Notes: a model not told the origin generated them from the letters alone. DNA of 64,000 nt from Halopenitus sp041821145 (GCF_041821145.1 NZ_JBGUBC010000001.1:252569-316568), one strand, 5' to 3'. Counted from the first letter of the stretch, positions 16,980-26,866 are shown. Program-made: numbers and translations.

Positions 16980-17501
16980 ATGCTCGTGGACATCGTTCCC
17001 GTGGGGGAGGTCTCCGCCCGTGTCAAGCGGGAGGCCTCCAGTGCGCTCCGGTCGGTCTACGACTGTGAAGTGGCCGTACACGACGAGCAGTCGGTTCCGG
17101 CAACCGGCTACGACGAGGGGCGAGACCAGTATCGCGCGGAGGACCTCATCGAGGTCGTAAGCCGGGTCGGAAGCGGCGAGAAGAACATCGGAATCACCGC
17201 ACGGGATCTGTTTTATCGCCGTCGAAACTACGTCTTCGGGCTCGCTTACCTCAACGGAAACGGCTCGATCATCTCCACGTATCGCCTCCAGACGTCCTCG
17301 GACGGCGGCATCTCCTCAAAGCCCCAGACCGACGTCGTCGCCGATCGCGTCCGCAAGGAGGTCGTCCACGAGATCGGCCACACCCTCGGATTGGAACACT
17401 GCGACAATAGCAAATGCGTGATGTCCTTTTCACCGACCGTCCGCGAGGTCGATCTCAAGGAAGAACACCTCTGTGGGTCCTGTTCGCGGGCCGTCCACTG
17501 A
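16980..17501 (+). CDS. amzA: Archaemetzincin (zinc metalloprotease)
   Basis: 173 residues from MLVDIVPVGEV. The metzincin zinc motif HEIGHTLGLEHC is complete (three His ligands, catalytic Glu), followed by a Met-turn CVMSF and an extra structural zinc site with four cysteines: C of EHC, SKC, and LCGSC. This is the standard archaemetzincin layout. Peptidase substrates are unknown. The gene is divergent from UPF0146; the start used here follows a GGGAGG stretch 13 bp upstream. Confidence 0.93.
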   Translation: MLVDIVPVGEVSARVKREASSALRSVYDCEVAVHDEQSVPATGYDEGRDQYRAEDLIEVVSRVGSGEKNIGITARDLFYRRRNYVFGLAYLNGNGSIISTYRLQTSSDGGISSKPQTDVVADRVRKEVVHEIGHTLGLEHCDNSKCVMSFSPTVREVDLKEEHLCGSCSRAVH

Positions 17502-17540
17502 CGGACGAGCGTTTCGGGGCCGAGTTCAGCCGGGAGCGAA

Positions 17541-18662
17541 TCAGACGGGATCGACGGCTCGGTCGGTGCGGGACTCCGCGACGGCGAAGGTGAGCGTACT
17601 CAACACACCGAGGAGCGTCCCGGCCGCGAGTGCGAGCGCGAGGTCGCCGAGGGTGAAGGTCCGAACGCCGGCGATCGGCGGGAGGAAGAACCCGGAGAGC
17701 GCATACAGCACGACGGCGATCGCGACGACGTAAAAGGGGGCGTTGAGGTACCGCCACCGAAACTCGCCGGCAAGGTACTCGTCCGTTATCTGGCCGAGAC
17801 TGGAGGTGATCCCTGCCACCGCAGCCCATCGGACGAACCCATGGACGAAGGCGGCAAGCGCGGTCCCGACGGTGATCGGGCCGCCGCCTCCGACGGCAGA
17901 ACGGACGATCTCAAGCGTCTCATAACCCTGTACGCCGCCGATCACCAGGAGGGCGAGCGCGACGACGTGAGTGATGAGCATCACACGGCCCGCATACAGG
18001 ACGTTACGAGCGCGCTCGGCGGTGGCGTCGATCGTCGACTCCAGTCCGAGGCCGCGAAACAACGAGTAGAGGCCAAGGAGCGCGGAGATGAGTCCGAGAA
18101 CCATCGCGCCGGCGATCTCGAAGAGATTCGCGAGGACGAAGAGGGGATAGATGAGAAGCAGAATGCCGAGCGGGACGAGGATCGTCCCCCGGGTCTCGGG
18201 GTCTGCAAGCACCTGTTTTATCGTGTAGTACATCGATTCGAGGTTCTGAGCCTGCCGGACGACGACGCGTCTGACCCCGTCGATCGGCATTCGCGATCGG
18301 ATTACGGGCAGCACGGATTCGTCCTGTGCGCCGTCGGTGATGATCACGGCACGCACCTCCTCGCGCGCCGAGAGTTCGGCGAGCACGCGGTCGATCTCCT
18401 CGCCGACCTTCCGGTTAGCCTGGACGTCGGAGCCGTCGACGCCAGTGACTGCGGCGATCTCGACGTTCTGATCGGTCGTCTCCGTGAGTTCCTCGTAGAC
18501 GTTGATACCCTGAAACAGGACGTTGACGTCGGAGTCCTCCGGGTCGACCGTCGCGAGGTCCACGGCTGCCGCGGTCACGTCGTCGCGACCGATAACCGGG
18601 GTTTCGCGGCCGGTTTTGCGACCGAGGTCGTCGTCGAGATCGACACAGAGGACGAGCAGCAT
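17541..18662 (-). CDS. DUF373 family membrane protein
   Basis: 373 residues. A cytosolic N-terminal domain (about 1-150) opens LLVLCVDLDDDLG and includes the DUF373 signature TGVDGSDVQANRKVGEEID and VIITDGAQDESVLP. The C-terminal half has about six to seven hydrophobic helices (starting ILVPLGILLLIYPLF). DUF373 is an archaeal family of unknown function. Length is normal. It converges with archaemetzincin (39-bp gap). Confidence 0.9.
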   Translation of the reverse strand: MLLVLCVDLDDDLGRKTGRETPVIGRDDVTAAAVDLATVDPEDSDVNVLFQGINVYEELTETTDQNVEIAAVTGVDGSDVQANRKVGEEIDRVLAELSAREEVRAVIITDGAQDESVLPVIRSRMPIDGVRRVVVRQAQNLESMYYTIKQVLADPETRGTILVPLGILLLIYPLFVLANLFEIAGAMVLGLISALLGLYSLFRGLGLESTIDATAERARNVLYAGRVMLITHVVALALLVIGGVQGYETLEIVRSAVGGGGPITVGTALAAFVHGFVRWAAVAGITSSLGQITDEYLAGEFRWRYLNAPFYVVAIAVVLYALSGFFLPPIAGVRTFTLGDLALALAAGTLLGVLSTLTFAVAESRTDRAVDPV

Positions 18663-18781
18663 CTATCGAAGGTACGCCATGCCTCGGCATATGCTTTCGG
18701 TCGCCCGGCTCCCGACAGAAGCGAAGGACGGACGAGAGTCGAGCGGAATGAAATCGGACGATGTCGGGTCGAACCGGACGC

Positions 18782-19471
18782 TCACTCGGGTGTGTGTTCG
18801 ACACCGTTCATCATCCGACGCACGTTCTCCCCGTCGCCGAACGACTCGGGATAGGCGGCCAGACAGACGACGAAATCGTCACCCGCCTCGACGGGATCGG
18901 CGATCTGTAACTCCAGGTCTATCGTCAAGTCGGTCCCCTCGATATCGCCCTGTGCGGCGTATACGACGACGGTCGTGTCCGTCCCGAGGATCGACGTCGT
19001 GTAGTCAGTGCCACGCTCAAGGTCGGAAACGTCGTCGTACCGCGCCGTGATCCTCTCGGCGAGATCCTCGCTATCGCTGTCGGCAATCGGATTATACGAC
19101 CGGCCCAGTAACTCGACGCGCGGCGTTGCCAGAGCCATGAACACCGCCGCCTGGTACCGTTCGCCGAGCAGTTCGACCGCCTTATCGTACTCGGCGGTCC
19201 GGTTCGTCACCTGTACCGCACGCGGTCGACCGGCAACCTCGAACTCCTGGGTCCGTGTTTCAGCACTAACCCCCCGAAGTTGGTAGCCAGTATCGGCCAG
19301 CGCCGCGTCGGCGACGGTCGCGGTACCGGCCTCAAACTCGACCTCCTCACCGCGAAGGACGTCGACGGTCGTACAGCCCGCGAGTCCGGCCATTCCAACC
19401 GCGCCGCTCGCCAAAAGGAACCGACGCCGTGAGGTCGCGTGGTCGGTGGTCGGAGAGTCGTTGTGATTCAT
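18782..19471 (-). CDS. Secreted lipoprotein (DUF6517-like)
   Basis: 229 residues from MNHNDSPTT. A twin-arginine signal with lipobox is clear: SRRRFLLASGAVGMAGLAGC, so it is predicted to be Tat-exported and lipid-anchored at Cys. The mature part (VDVLRGEEVEFEAGTATV..., NPIADSDSEDL) matches the haloarchaeal DUF6517 family, function unknown. The in-frame ATG at 19552 would add 27 residues before the signal and is unlikely. It is divergent from the radical SAM gene. Confidence 0.85.
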   Translation of the reverse strand: MNHNDSPTTDHATSRRRFLLASGAVGMAGLAGCTTVDVLRGEEVEFEAGTATVADAALADTGYQLRGVSAETRTQEFEVAGRPRAVQVTNRTAEYDKAVELLGERYQAAVFMALATPRVELLGRSYNPIADSDSEDLAERITARYDDVSDLERGTDYTTSILGTDTTVVVYAAQGDIEGTDLTIDLELQIADPVEAGDDFVVCLAAYPESFGDGENVRRMMNGVEHTPE

Positions 19472-19586
19472 CAGTAGGTCTTCCCGGCGGCGCGGTACAT
19501 ACCTTGTGGGAGGGTTCGAGAATCCCTGACACGCCAAAACAGCGCTCCGCACGCTTTTTGGGGCCGGAAGTGGTAGTCAGTACAAG

Positions 19587-20585
19587 ATGATATCGAAGGG
19601 CTGTGAACAGTGCGCCAAGGGCGGGAAGATGGTCCTGTTCGTCTACGGCTACTGCGACCAGCGGGACTGCTTTTACTGTCCCCTCGGCGAGAACCGCAAG
19701 AACGTCACCGACGTCTACGCCAACGAACGGCTCGTCGAGTCCGACGAGGACGTCATCGCCGAGGCCAAGCGGATGAGCGCCCTCGGTACGTCCATCACCG
19801 GCGGCGAGCCACAGGAAGCCCTCGAGCGGACCTGTCGCTATCTGGAGCTACTCAAAGACGAATTCGGCGAGGACCACCACACGCACCTGTACACCGGCAT
19901 CACCGGCGGCCGCGAAAACATGCGCCGGCTGAGCGAGGCGGGCCTCGACGAGATTCGGTTTCACCCACCCCTCGAACTGTGGGGCGACATGCACGGCACC
20001 GAATGGGAGGACATCCTCCATATCGCCCGCGAGGAGGGGCTGACCCCGGCCTTCGAGATTCCGGGTATCCGCGCGGAACCCGAGTTCCTCGAGTTCCTCG
20101 ATGAGGGTACCGCGGAGTTCTGTAACATCAACGAGTTCGAGATGAGCGACGGCAACTATCGACGAATGCAAAAGGAGGGCTTTGAACTCCAGGAGGGACA
20201 CATGTCCGCCGTCGAGGGATCGAAGGATGACGCCATTCTCGAAGAGATGGCTTCCCACGAGAAGGTGTACTTCTGTACGAGCGTGTTCAAGGACGCGGCC
20301 CAACACCGCAACCGATTGAAGCGAATGGCGAAGAACATCCGTCGGGAGTTCGACGAGGTGACTGACGATGGCACCCTCGTGTACGGGAAGACGACGGCCG
20401 AGCCCGACCGATTCGAGGCGCTCGGCGTCCCCGAGGAGTTCTACACCGTGAAGTCAAACCACGTCGAGGTCGCCTGGTGGCTCCTCGAGGAGATGATCGA
20501 AGACGGCGAACTCGATGAGGGCGAGATCATCGAACAATATCCGACCGCCGACGGAACCGTCGTCGAGCGGACACCCGTCGCCTGA
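19587..20585 (+). CDS. Radical SAM protein with unusual cysteine spacing
   Basis: 332 residues. Near the N-terminus the presumed iron-sulfur ligand motif reads CDQRDCFYC, that is CX4CX2C rather than the canonical CX3CX2C; another pair, CEQC, lies at residues 6-9. A glycine-rich SAM motif follows (TSITGGEPQE) and the barrel continues with YTGITGGRENM and DEIRFHPPLELWG. It resembles archaeal radical SAM proteins annotated as pyruvate-formate-lyase-activating-enzyme-like. Substrate unknown. It is a single gene, with a T-rich promoter at about 19554-19560 and no evident partner. Confidence 0.8.
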   Translation: MISKGCEQCAKGGKMVLFVYGYCDQRDCFYCPLGENRKNVTDVYANERLVESDEDVIAEAKRMSALGTSITGGEPQEALERTCRYLELLKDEFGEDHHTHLYTGITGGRENMRRLSEAGLDEIRFHPPLELWGDMHGTEWEDILHIAREEGLTPAFEIPGIRAEPEFLEFLDEGTAEFCNINEFEMSDGNYRRMQKEGFELQEGHMSAVEGSKDDAILEEMASHEKVYFCTSVFKDAAQHRNRLKRMAKNIRREFDEVTDDGTLVYGKTTAEPDRFEALGVPEEFYTVKSNHVEVAWWLLEEMIEDGELDEGEIIEQYPTADGTVVERTPVA

Positions 20586-20635
20586 ACGGAGCGACGTGGA
20601 GACCCGAAAAACGTCCGGGGCAGCGTGGGTCGCGA

Positions 20636-21202
20636 TTACCGATCGGCGTCCGCCAACAGCCGCGACGCGCTCACGATCGACTCGAGGGTTACGTCGTGGT
20701 CCGCAAGCAGTGCACTGGCGCCTTCTTCTCGGTCGACGACGACGAGCACCCGATTCACCACGGCACCGGCATCCCGTAGCGCCTCGACGGCGTCAACGGC
20801 GGACCGGCCGGTCGTCGCGATGTCCTCGATGACGATCACTTCCTCACCCTCCGCGAGTCGCCCCTCGATCCGGTTCGCGGTTCCGTACTCTTTGGCCTTC
20901 TTACGGGCGATGACGTAGGGGCGATCGAGTTCCGCGGCGGTAACGGCCACGAGCGGGACCGCACCGAGCGCGACGCCGGCAAGCTTCGCGTCAGTTTCGG
21001 AAAGGCGATCGGCAAAGGCCGTCGCGATCAGCCGGAGACACTCGGGATCGGTCTCGAAGAGGTATTTGTCGACGTAATACTCGCTCGTGCCGCCGTGGGA
21101 GAGCTCGAACTCGCCGAATCGAACGGCATCGGCGTCCCGTAGCGCCTCGACGAGGTCGGCCGTGTCGTCGCGTCCATCGGTCGAATCCTCGATATCGTCC
21201 AT
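20636..21202 (-). CDS. pyrE: Orotate phosphoribosyltransferase
   Basis: 188 residues. The PRPP-binding motif VIVIEDIATTGRSAVDAVEAL and the substrate region FELSHGGTSEYYVDKY identify a type I PRTase of the OPRTase family. It makes OMP from orotate and PRPP in pyrimidine synthesis. Haloarchaea usually carry two PyrE-like genes; this one looks like the functional orotate type. A TATA-like TTTATAC lies about 30 bp upstream of the start. Confidence 0.88.
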   Translation of the reverse strand: MDDIEDSTDGRDDTADLVEALRDADAVRFGEFELSHGGTSEYYVDKYLFETDPECLRLIATAFADRLSETDAKLAGVALGAVPLVAVTAAELDRPYVIARKKAKEYGTANRIEGRLAEGEEVIVIEDIATTGRSAVDAVEALRDAGAVVNRVLVVVDREEGASALLADHDVTLESIVSASRLLADADR

Positions 21203-21324
21203 ATCGGTGTGCTCGTCGCAGTGCGTATAAACCGGTCGGAACGACGGCGAGGGGGAGAAACGGATGGATCGTCGGTGGGCCGAACGAAAGGACTAAGTTA
21301 GTGGTACGCCATACCATACCGTGT

Positions 21325-21507
21325 ATGTCGTCCGCACCCAGCACGAATGATGGCGTGTTCGACGAGTTCCTCGAAGATCGCGGCCACGAAACCGAGATCG
21401 TCCGCTGGGAGCGATCGTATAACAAAAAGAAGTGCCCCGAATGTGGCGGTCTCCACGACGAGTCCGCAAGCGAGTGTGGCGTCTGCGGCTGGTCACCCAC
21501 CGCCTGA
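21325..21507 (+). CDS. Small zinc-finger protein (HVO_0416 type)
   Basis: 60 residues from MSSAPSTNDG (an upstream GTG would add eight). Two CxxC knuckles, KKCPECGGLH and CGVCGW, form a zinc ribbon at the C-terminus; the first half (FDEFLEDRGHETEIVRWERSYNKK) is helical. It matches the haloarchaeal HVO_0416 zinc-finger family as I remember it. Function unknown; small proteins of this type are often regulatory. Divergent from pyrE. Confidence 0.85.
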   Translation: MSSAPSTNDGVFDEFLEDRGHETEIVRWERSYNKKKCPECGGLHDESASECGVCGWSPTA

Positions 21508-21818
21508 ACCGTCACAAACGTGGATCGGTACTCCCGATCCGCGAGCCGCAGGCGATCCACGATCGATCACGACGATCGATGAGTCGAGTTTCGGGCCCGG
21601 ATCACTGTTCGGATCCGGGTGGAGGTTTTTATCCGATACCGATCGTATTTGGGAGCGATGGCCACGGGGAGATCCCACGCGAAACCGGTCGAATCACGAA
21701 ACCGGCGTCTCGGTCGAGATTGGCGCCCAAACGCGCCGTATCTCCCGTACGTCGAGGATCCAGCGGGGGGCGGAGGACAACGCTTATGCGCGAAGTCACC
21801 CTTCGGTGAGGTACTACC
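21508..21818. other. Intergenic region (311 bp) with one hairpin
   Basis: No convincing gene. A plus-strand ORF (21619-21828) has no family resemblance. The region holds a hairpin at 21596-21619 and, at its right end, the likely promoter of the RPA gene (CGCTTATGCG, about 21781-21790). Confidence 0.5.
21596..21619 (+). terminator. Hairpin followed by a T-run
   Basis: CCCGGATC, 8-nt loop, GATCCGGG, then GGTTTTT at 21624-21630. It lies 90 bp after the small zinc-finger gene and could end its transcript. Confidence 0.4.
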
Positions 21819-23321
21819 ATGGGAGTGATCGAGGACGTCTATACGGATCTCGACACCGACGTCGAACTCGAGGAGTTCGAGGCGGCAGTCGAGGACAAAG
21901 TCGAGCAGATGGGCGGGCTCGCGGACGAGGAGACGGCCGCGATGCTCATCGCACACGAACTGCGTGACGAGGAGGCGGAGACGATTTCCGATATCGAACC
22001 GGGGATGGACGAGGTGAAGTTCCTCGGAAAGGTGACCTCGATCGGCGAGATAAGGACGTTCGATCGCGACGATACCGAGGAGGACGGCCGTGTCTGTAAC
22101 GTCGAGGTCGCCGACGAATCCGGGTCAGTTCGCGTCGCGCTGTGGGATGAGATGGCGATCGCCGCCGAGGAGCAACTCGACGTCGGCGACGTGTTGCGAG
22201 TGATGGGCCGACCCAAGGAGGGATACAACGGGCTTGAAGTCAGCGCAAACAAGGTCGAGACGGACGAGGACGCCGAGGTTGACGTGCAGATCCTCGACAC
22301 CTACCGCGTCGAGGATCTCGCGTTAGGGACCTCCGAAGTCACCCTCGTCGGCAAGGTGCTCGACGCCGACGCCGTTCGAACCTTCGACCGAGACGACGGC
22401 ACGGAGGGCCGGGTGGCAAACCTCACGCTCGGCGACGAGACCGGACGCGTCCGTGTGACGCTTTGGGACGATCGCGCGGATCTGGCAACTGAGTTTGAGG
22501 CCGGCGAAGTCGTGGAGGTCGTCGACGGCTACGTCCGCGAACGCGACGGGTCCCTCGAACTCCACGTCGGCTCACGCGGGTCGATCGAGCGCGTCGACGA
22601 GGACGTGGAGTACGTCCCGGAGACCACCGATATCGCGGATCTGGAGATCGGACGAACCGTCGACATCGCGGGGGGTGTGATAGAGACCGATCCGATTCGA
22701 ACCTTCGACCGCGACGACGGCTCGGAAGGGCAGGTTCGAAACGTCCGCATCAAAGACGAGACGGGCGAGATTCGTGTCGCACTGTGGGGCGAGAAGGCCG
22801 ACATCGATATCGATCTGGCCGACGAGGTCGTGTTTACCGACGTGGAGATCCAGGAGGGGTGGCAGGACGACCTCGAGGCGTCGGCGAACTGGCGATCGAC
22901 GATAAGCATCCTCGAGAGCGGCGGGTCCCCGTCGGCCTCGACGGATAGATCTGACACAGCAGGCCGCACCAGTACGGCGGATCGGACGCCGGACACGGGC
23001 AAAAGCGAGGGGCTCGGAGCGTTCGCCGACAACGACGGTGAACCATCAGCGAGCGCGGGCGCGAGCGTGGAGACGACCGGGGACACGGAGGCGACCGAGT
23101 CGGGCAACGGTGCGACCGCAGCGACCGCTTCACGAAACGCTGCGGCCGCAGAAAGCATCGAGTTCACCGGAACGGTCGTCCAGGCCGGAAATCCCGTCGT
23201 TCTCGACGACGGCCAACGAACCAAAAGCGTGGAGACCGACGCCGAGCTCCGTCTCGGCGAGGAGATAACCGTCAGGGGAACTGAACGGGACGGACGGATC
23301 GACGCTGACGAGGTGTTTTGA
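21819..23321 (+). CDS. rpa: Single-stranded DNA-binding protein, RPA type with three OB folds
   Basis: 500 residues. A short helical N-terminus (1-55) precedes three consecutive OB folds (about 65-160, 170-270 and 280-375). Each contains a repeated core of the form (I/V)RTFDRDD...V.N...(D/E)E(T/S)G..RV(A/T)LW, so they arose by internal duplication. Then comes a Ser/Thr/Ala-rich linker (about 375-445) and a small C-terminal OB-like segment (FTGTVVQAGNPVVLDDG). This matches the haloarchaeal three-OB RPA, which protects ssDNA in replication and repair. The histone gene follows after 123 bp. Confidence 0.9.
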   Translation: MGVIEDVYTDLDTDVELEEFEAAVEDKVEQMGGLADEETAAMLIAHELRDEEAETISDIEPGMDEVKFLGKVTSIGEIRTFDRDDTEEDGRVCNVEVADESGSVRVALWDEMAIAAEEQLDVGDVLRVMGRPKEGYNGLEVSANKVETDEDAEVDVQILDTYRVEDLALGTSEVTLVGKVLDADAVRTFDRDDGTEGRVANLTLGDETGRVRVTLWDDRADLATEFEAGEVVEVVDGYVRERDGSLELHVGSRGSIERVDEDVEYVPETTDIADLEIGRTVDIAGGVIETDPIRTFDRDDGSEGQVRNVRIKDETGEIRVALWGEKADIDIDLADEVVFTDVEIQEGWQDDLEASANWRSTISILESGGSPSASTDRSDTAGRTSTADRTPDTGKSEGLGAFADNDGEPSASAGASVETTGDTEATESGNGATAATASRNAAAAESIEFTGTVVQAGNPVVLDDGQRTKSVETDAELRLGEEITVRGTERDGRIDADEVF

Positions 23322-23444
23322 GGTCGATCGCGGAGGCACCGAACGGACACTAGAGGTGCGCCTATATCGCTCCTCGCGGTCTGAGACGGCGCCTATCGAG
23401 AGCTAACGGAAAGCGTTATACCACGAACGACCCCGAGTGTGTGT

Positions 23445-23876
23445 ATGAGTGTCGAGTTGCCGTTCGCCCCAATCGACCAGATCATCCGGCGGAACGCCGG
23501 CGACCTCAGGGTGAGCGCCGACGCGGCCGAGGCGCTTGCGCGCCGGGTCCAAGAACACGGCGCGTCGCTGGCCGAAACCGCGGCCGAGCGTGCGACGACG
23601 GACGGGAGAAAAACGTTGATGGCGTCGGATTTCGGCGTCGAACAGGTCATCAATCGCGAGGACCTCATCCTGCCCGTCGCGCCGGTCGACCGGATCGCAC
23701 GGCTTGAGATCGACGACGGCTACCGGGTCGGAATGGACGCCCGGATCGCGCTCGCGGACGTCCTCGAGGACTACGCGGACAACGTCGCGAGCGCGGCAGC
23801 GACGCTCGCCCGTCACGCCGACCGGCGGACGATTCAGGCGGAAGACATCGAGACGTACTTCGCCCTCTTCGAGTGA
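23445..23876 (+). CDS. hpyA: Archaeal histone, fused doublet
   Basis: 143 residues from MSVELPFAPID. Two histone folds are joined head to tail: the first begins LPFAPIDQIIRRNAG and ends about residue 68; the second begins LPVAPVDRIARLEI and ends LEDIETYF-like QAEDIETYF. This doublet form is typical of haloarchaea, where the protein appears to act more as a gene regulator than a packaging protein. A TATA box GTTATACC lies about 30 bp before the start. The histone deacetylase family gene starts one base after the stop codon. Confidence 0.93.
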   Translation: MSVELPFAPIDQIIRRNAGDLRVSADAAEALARRVQEHGASLAETAAERATTDGRKTLMASDFGVEQVINREDLILPVAPVDRIARLEIDDGYRVGMDARIALADVLEDYADNVASAAATLARHADRRTIQAEDIETYFALFE

Positions 23877-23877
23877 C

Positions 23878-24882
<1,005 letters not shown>

Positions 24883-24934
24883 GATAGAGGCGAGAGCACG
24901 TCGTTCTGCTGGGACCGATCCCGTGTAGGCGGAA

Positions 24935-25018
24935 GTCACGGGCGCGAATCAGAGGGTCGCGGGCGCGGATCAAAGAGTCATGGGTCCGGGTCAAAGAGTC
25001 ACGGGCGCGGATCAAAAT
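24935..25018. repeat. 21-bp tandem repeat, four copies, overlapping the end of the CCA gene
   Basis: Units start at 24935, 24956, 24977 and 24998, each beginning GTC and matching GTCRYGGGCGCGGATCAAAG loosely. The rightmost unit contains the stop codon and last five codons of the CCA gene (minus strand: Phe-Asp-Pro-Arg-Pro-stop). The other copies are repeats of that same gene end. Confidence 0.85.
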
Positions 25019-26390
25019 ACGAGCGGAGGTCATCGCCGAACCCGTCAGCGAGGGTCGCCGTTTCCGTTCCGACGAGAATCTCCCGATCCTCGAGTGCGTC
25101 CGCAACGTGGGTTCCGAGTCCGACGTCGAAGAGTGCGTCACTCGCCAGAAACTCCGCGGCGCTCGTGACCTCGCGTTCACGTTCGAGGACGTATCGGCTG
25201 CCCTCGAGAAACGGACCGTACGGTGGACGCTCCTCGTCGGCGTATGCGGCATAAAACCCCTCGGCGTGTTCGCGAACCGCGACCGGAGGACCCCGATGTC
25301 GGGCGATCACGGGGAGCGTCTCGACGAGCAACTCCACGAACAGCACCGCCCGAGTCGGCCCGGATCCCGATTCCGTCTCGATCATCGCCGTCGATCGAAG
25401 GACCGGAAATCCGCGATCATCGAGTGCGCGAACGATCCCAGTGCGCGACTTACGCAACTGGGGCCATAGCTGGTCGGCGACGAGTGAGGGTGCATCGAAG
25501 ACGACCGCCACGGGAGTGGTCCCCCGGCGTCGGAGGTGTTCGCGGACCGCGTCCGCATCAAGCGGGTCACGGTCGGGCGGGAAAAAGACCTCCAGACGAG
25601 GCGTCTCGAGGAGGTCGCGCGCATAGTGTTGGAATCGCGCGAGGTTTTCACCGGAGCAGACGGCGGCGACGTTCCGCTCCGGATCGGTCGGGTCGATCAC
25701 GACGAGAGGATCCTCGAAGGTGGCCTCGGCGTGTGACTCCGGATCGATCGTGACGGGGGGACGCCAGTCGGCTGCGGCCCTCACGAGCGGTTCGAAGCCG
25801 CCGAACTCGACGACGAGCAGTTCGGTGAGATATCCCGAGAAGCCGCGGGTCTTGAGATCGCTTCCGTAGGCGCCGATCCCCTTGAGAAACCGCTTGGCGA
25901 GCAGGACCGCATCGGTCAACTCGGGAGTGAGCCGCTCCGAGAGGTAGGCATCGTGGAACGGGGTTCGATCGACCGCGGATCGGATCGCGGTCGCGTCCTC
26001 GACGGCGTAACACGGGACCAGATCGACTTCAAAGCCGTCGACGGTTCCCTTGACATAGGGGTGTTCGGCGTACTCCTCGTGGCCCTCCGGCAGCACTGCG
26101 TGGCCGACGGCCAGCCCGTACCGTTCGAGGTCCGCCCGCGGGAGATCCGGTGGAAATCGGACGAAAAGATCGATGTCCCGGTCGCCGGCAAGCCAGGTAC
26201 CGCGGGCGGTCGAACCGACACGGACGACATCGACATCAGATTGGATCTCCGGATCCACGGACAACTCCTCGAGGGCCTCGTGGACTCGATCAACGAGCCG
26301 GTCGGAGATCTCCTGCAGCCGCGCGCGCTCCTCGGGGTCCGGTTTGACGCGGTCGAGAACCTCCTTGCGGACCGCATCGAGATCGCTCAT
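24999..26390 (-). CDS. cca: CCA tRNA nucleotidyltransferase (archaeal class I)
   Basis: 463 residues. Nucleotidyltransferase motif VGSTARGTWLAGDRDIDLFV (Gly59-Ser60, Asp72, Asp74), a third acidic strand FEVDLVPCY, and the archaeal CCA core (AKRFLKGIGAYGSDLKTRGFSGY). It adds or repairs the 3' CCA of tRNAs, using CTP and ATP. Length is normal. The next upstream gene is a tRNA on the opposite strand. The 3' end of the gene is duplicated as a tandem array. Confidence 0.95.
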   Translation of the reverse strand: MSDLDAVRKEVLDRVKPDPEERARLQEISDRLVDRVHEALEELSVDPEIQSDVDVVRVGSTARGTWLAGDRDIDLFVRFPPDLPRADLERYGLAVGHAVLPEGHEEYAEHPYVKGTVDGFEVDLVPCYAVEDATAIRSAVDRTPFHDAYLSERLTPELTDAVLLAKRFLKGIGAYGSDLKTRGFSGYLTELLVVEFGGFEPLVRAAADWRPPVTIDPESHAEATFEDPLVVIDPTDPERNVAAVCSGENLARFQHYARDLLETPRLEVFFPPDRDPLDADAVREHLRRRGTTPVAVVFDAPSLVADQLWPQLRKSRTGIVRALDDRGFPVLRSTAMIETESGSGPTRAVLFVELLVETLPVIARHRGPPVAVREHAEGFYAAYADEERPPYGPFLEGSRYVLEREREVTSAAEFLASDALFDVGLGTHVADALEDREILVGTETATLADGFGDDLRSYFDPRP

Positions 26391-26577
26391 GGAGATGAGT
26401 TCAACCGGTCAACCCGAAAGGATGTCGGTCGGCACCGGCGGCGATCACCTGTGACGAGCCCCCCGATCCGTCGTCGATCGCGACGACGTCGGCCGGCCGC
26501 GCCGTGCGAACCGATATCGGCGCCGTCGGGCGAAAACGAAAGCCCTATCAAAAGCAGCCGAATACCATAGAGTGCAC

Positions 26578-26680
26578 GCCGAAGTAGCTCAGTTGGTAGA
26601 GCGCCTCGCTGTTAGGACGATCGGCTCACCCGTTCGTCGCAGATACGAGGCGGTCCCAGGTTCGAGTCCTGGCTTCGGCG
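26578..26680 (+). tRNA. tRNA-Asn (GTT) with a 30-nt intron
   Basis: Acceptor GCCGAAG/CTTCGGC with discriminator G; D stem GCTC/GAGC; T stem CCAGG/CCTGG. Anticodon stem CCTCG (26604-26608) pairs with CGAGG (26646-26650). The loop begins CTGTTA, anticodon GTT at 26611-26613, and is interrupted after position 37 by 26615-26644. Removing these 30 nt gives a normal 73-nt tRNA. Inside the insert GACGA (26616-26620) pairs with TCGTC (26634-26638), as in a bulge-helix-bulge splice site. Confidence 0.9.
26615..26644 (+). other. tRNA-Asn intron
   Basis: 30 nt at the canonical 37/38 position; 5-bp helix between 26616-26620 and 26634-26638 next to the splice sites. Exact boundaries could shift by a base. 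Confidence 0.8.
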
Positions 26681-26790
26681 CCTTCTTCGGTTCCGACTCG
26701 ACCGAGAAGCGACTGCCCTCGGATCGCACCAGTCCAGGAATCGACCGAACCCGATACGCTAAAGGGTCGCGCCGCGATATCCCCTCGTAC

Positions 26791-26866
26791 GGGCCCTTAG
26801 CTTAGTCCGGCTTAAAGCGACTCGCTCATAACGAGTTGAGCGCTGGTTCAAATCCGGCAGGGCCCA
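26791..26866 (+). tRNA. tRNA-Ile2 (CAT anticodon)
   Basis: Acceptor GGGCCCT/AGGGCCC, discriminator A; anticodon stem ACTCG/CGAGT with loop CTCATAA (anticodon CAT); T stem GCTGG/CCGGC with a G-T pair. The acceptor and D-arm match the haloarchaeal isoleucine tRNA that reads AUA after agmatidine modification of the wobble C, rather than initiator or elongator tRNA-Met (which have other acceptor stems). Confidence 0.8.

Noticed and set aside
21619..21828. Small ORF upstream of RPA
   Set aside because: Basic, low-quality composition, overlaps the RPA start and promoter; no support.
24935..25018. CRISPR array
   Set aside because: Units are contiguous without spacers and derive from the end of cca; no cas genes are present.
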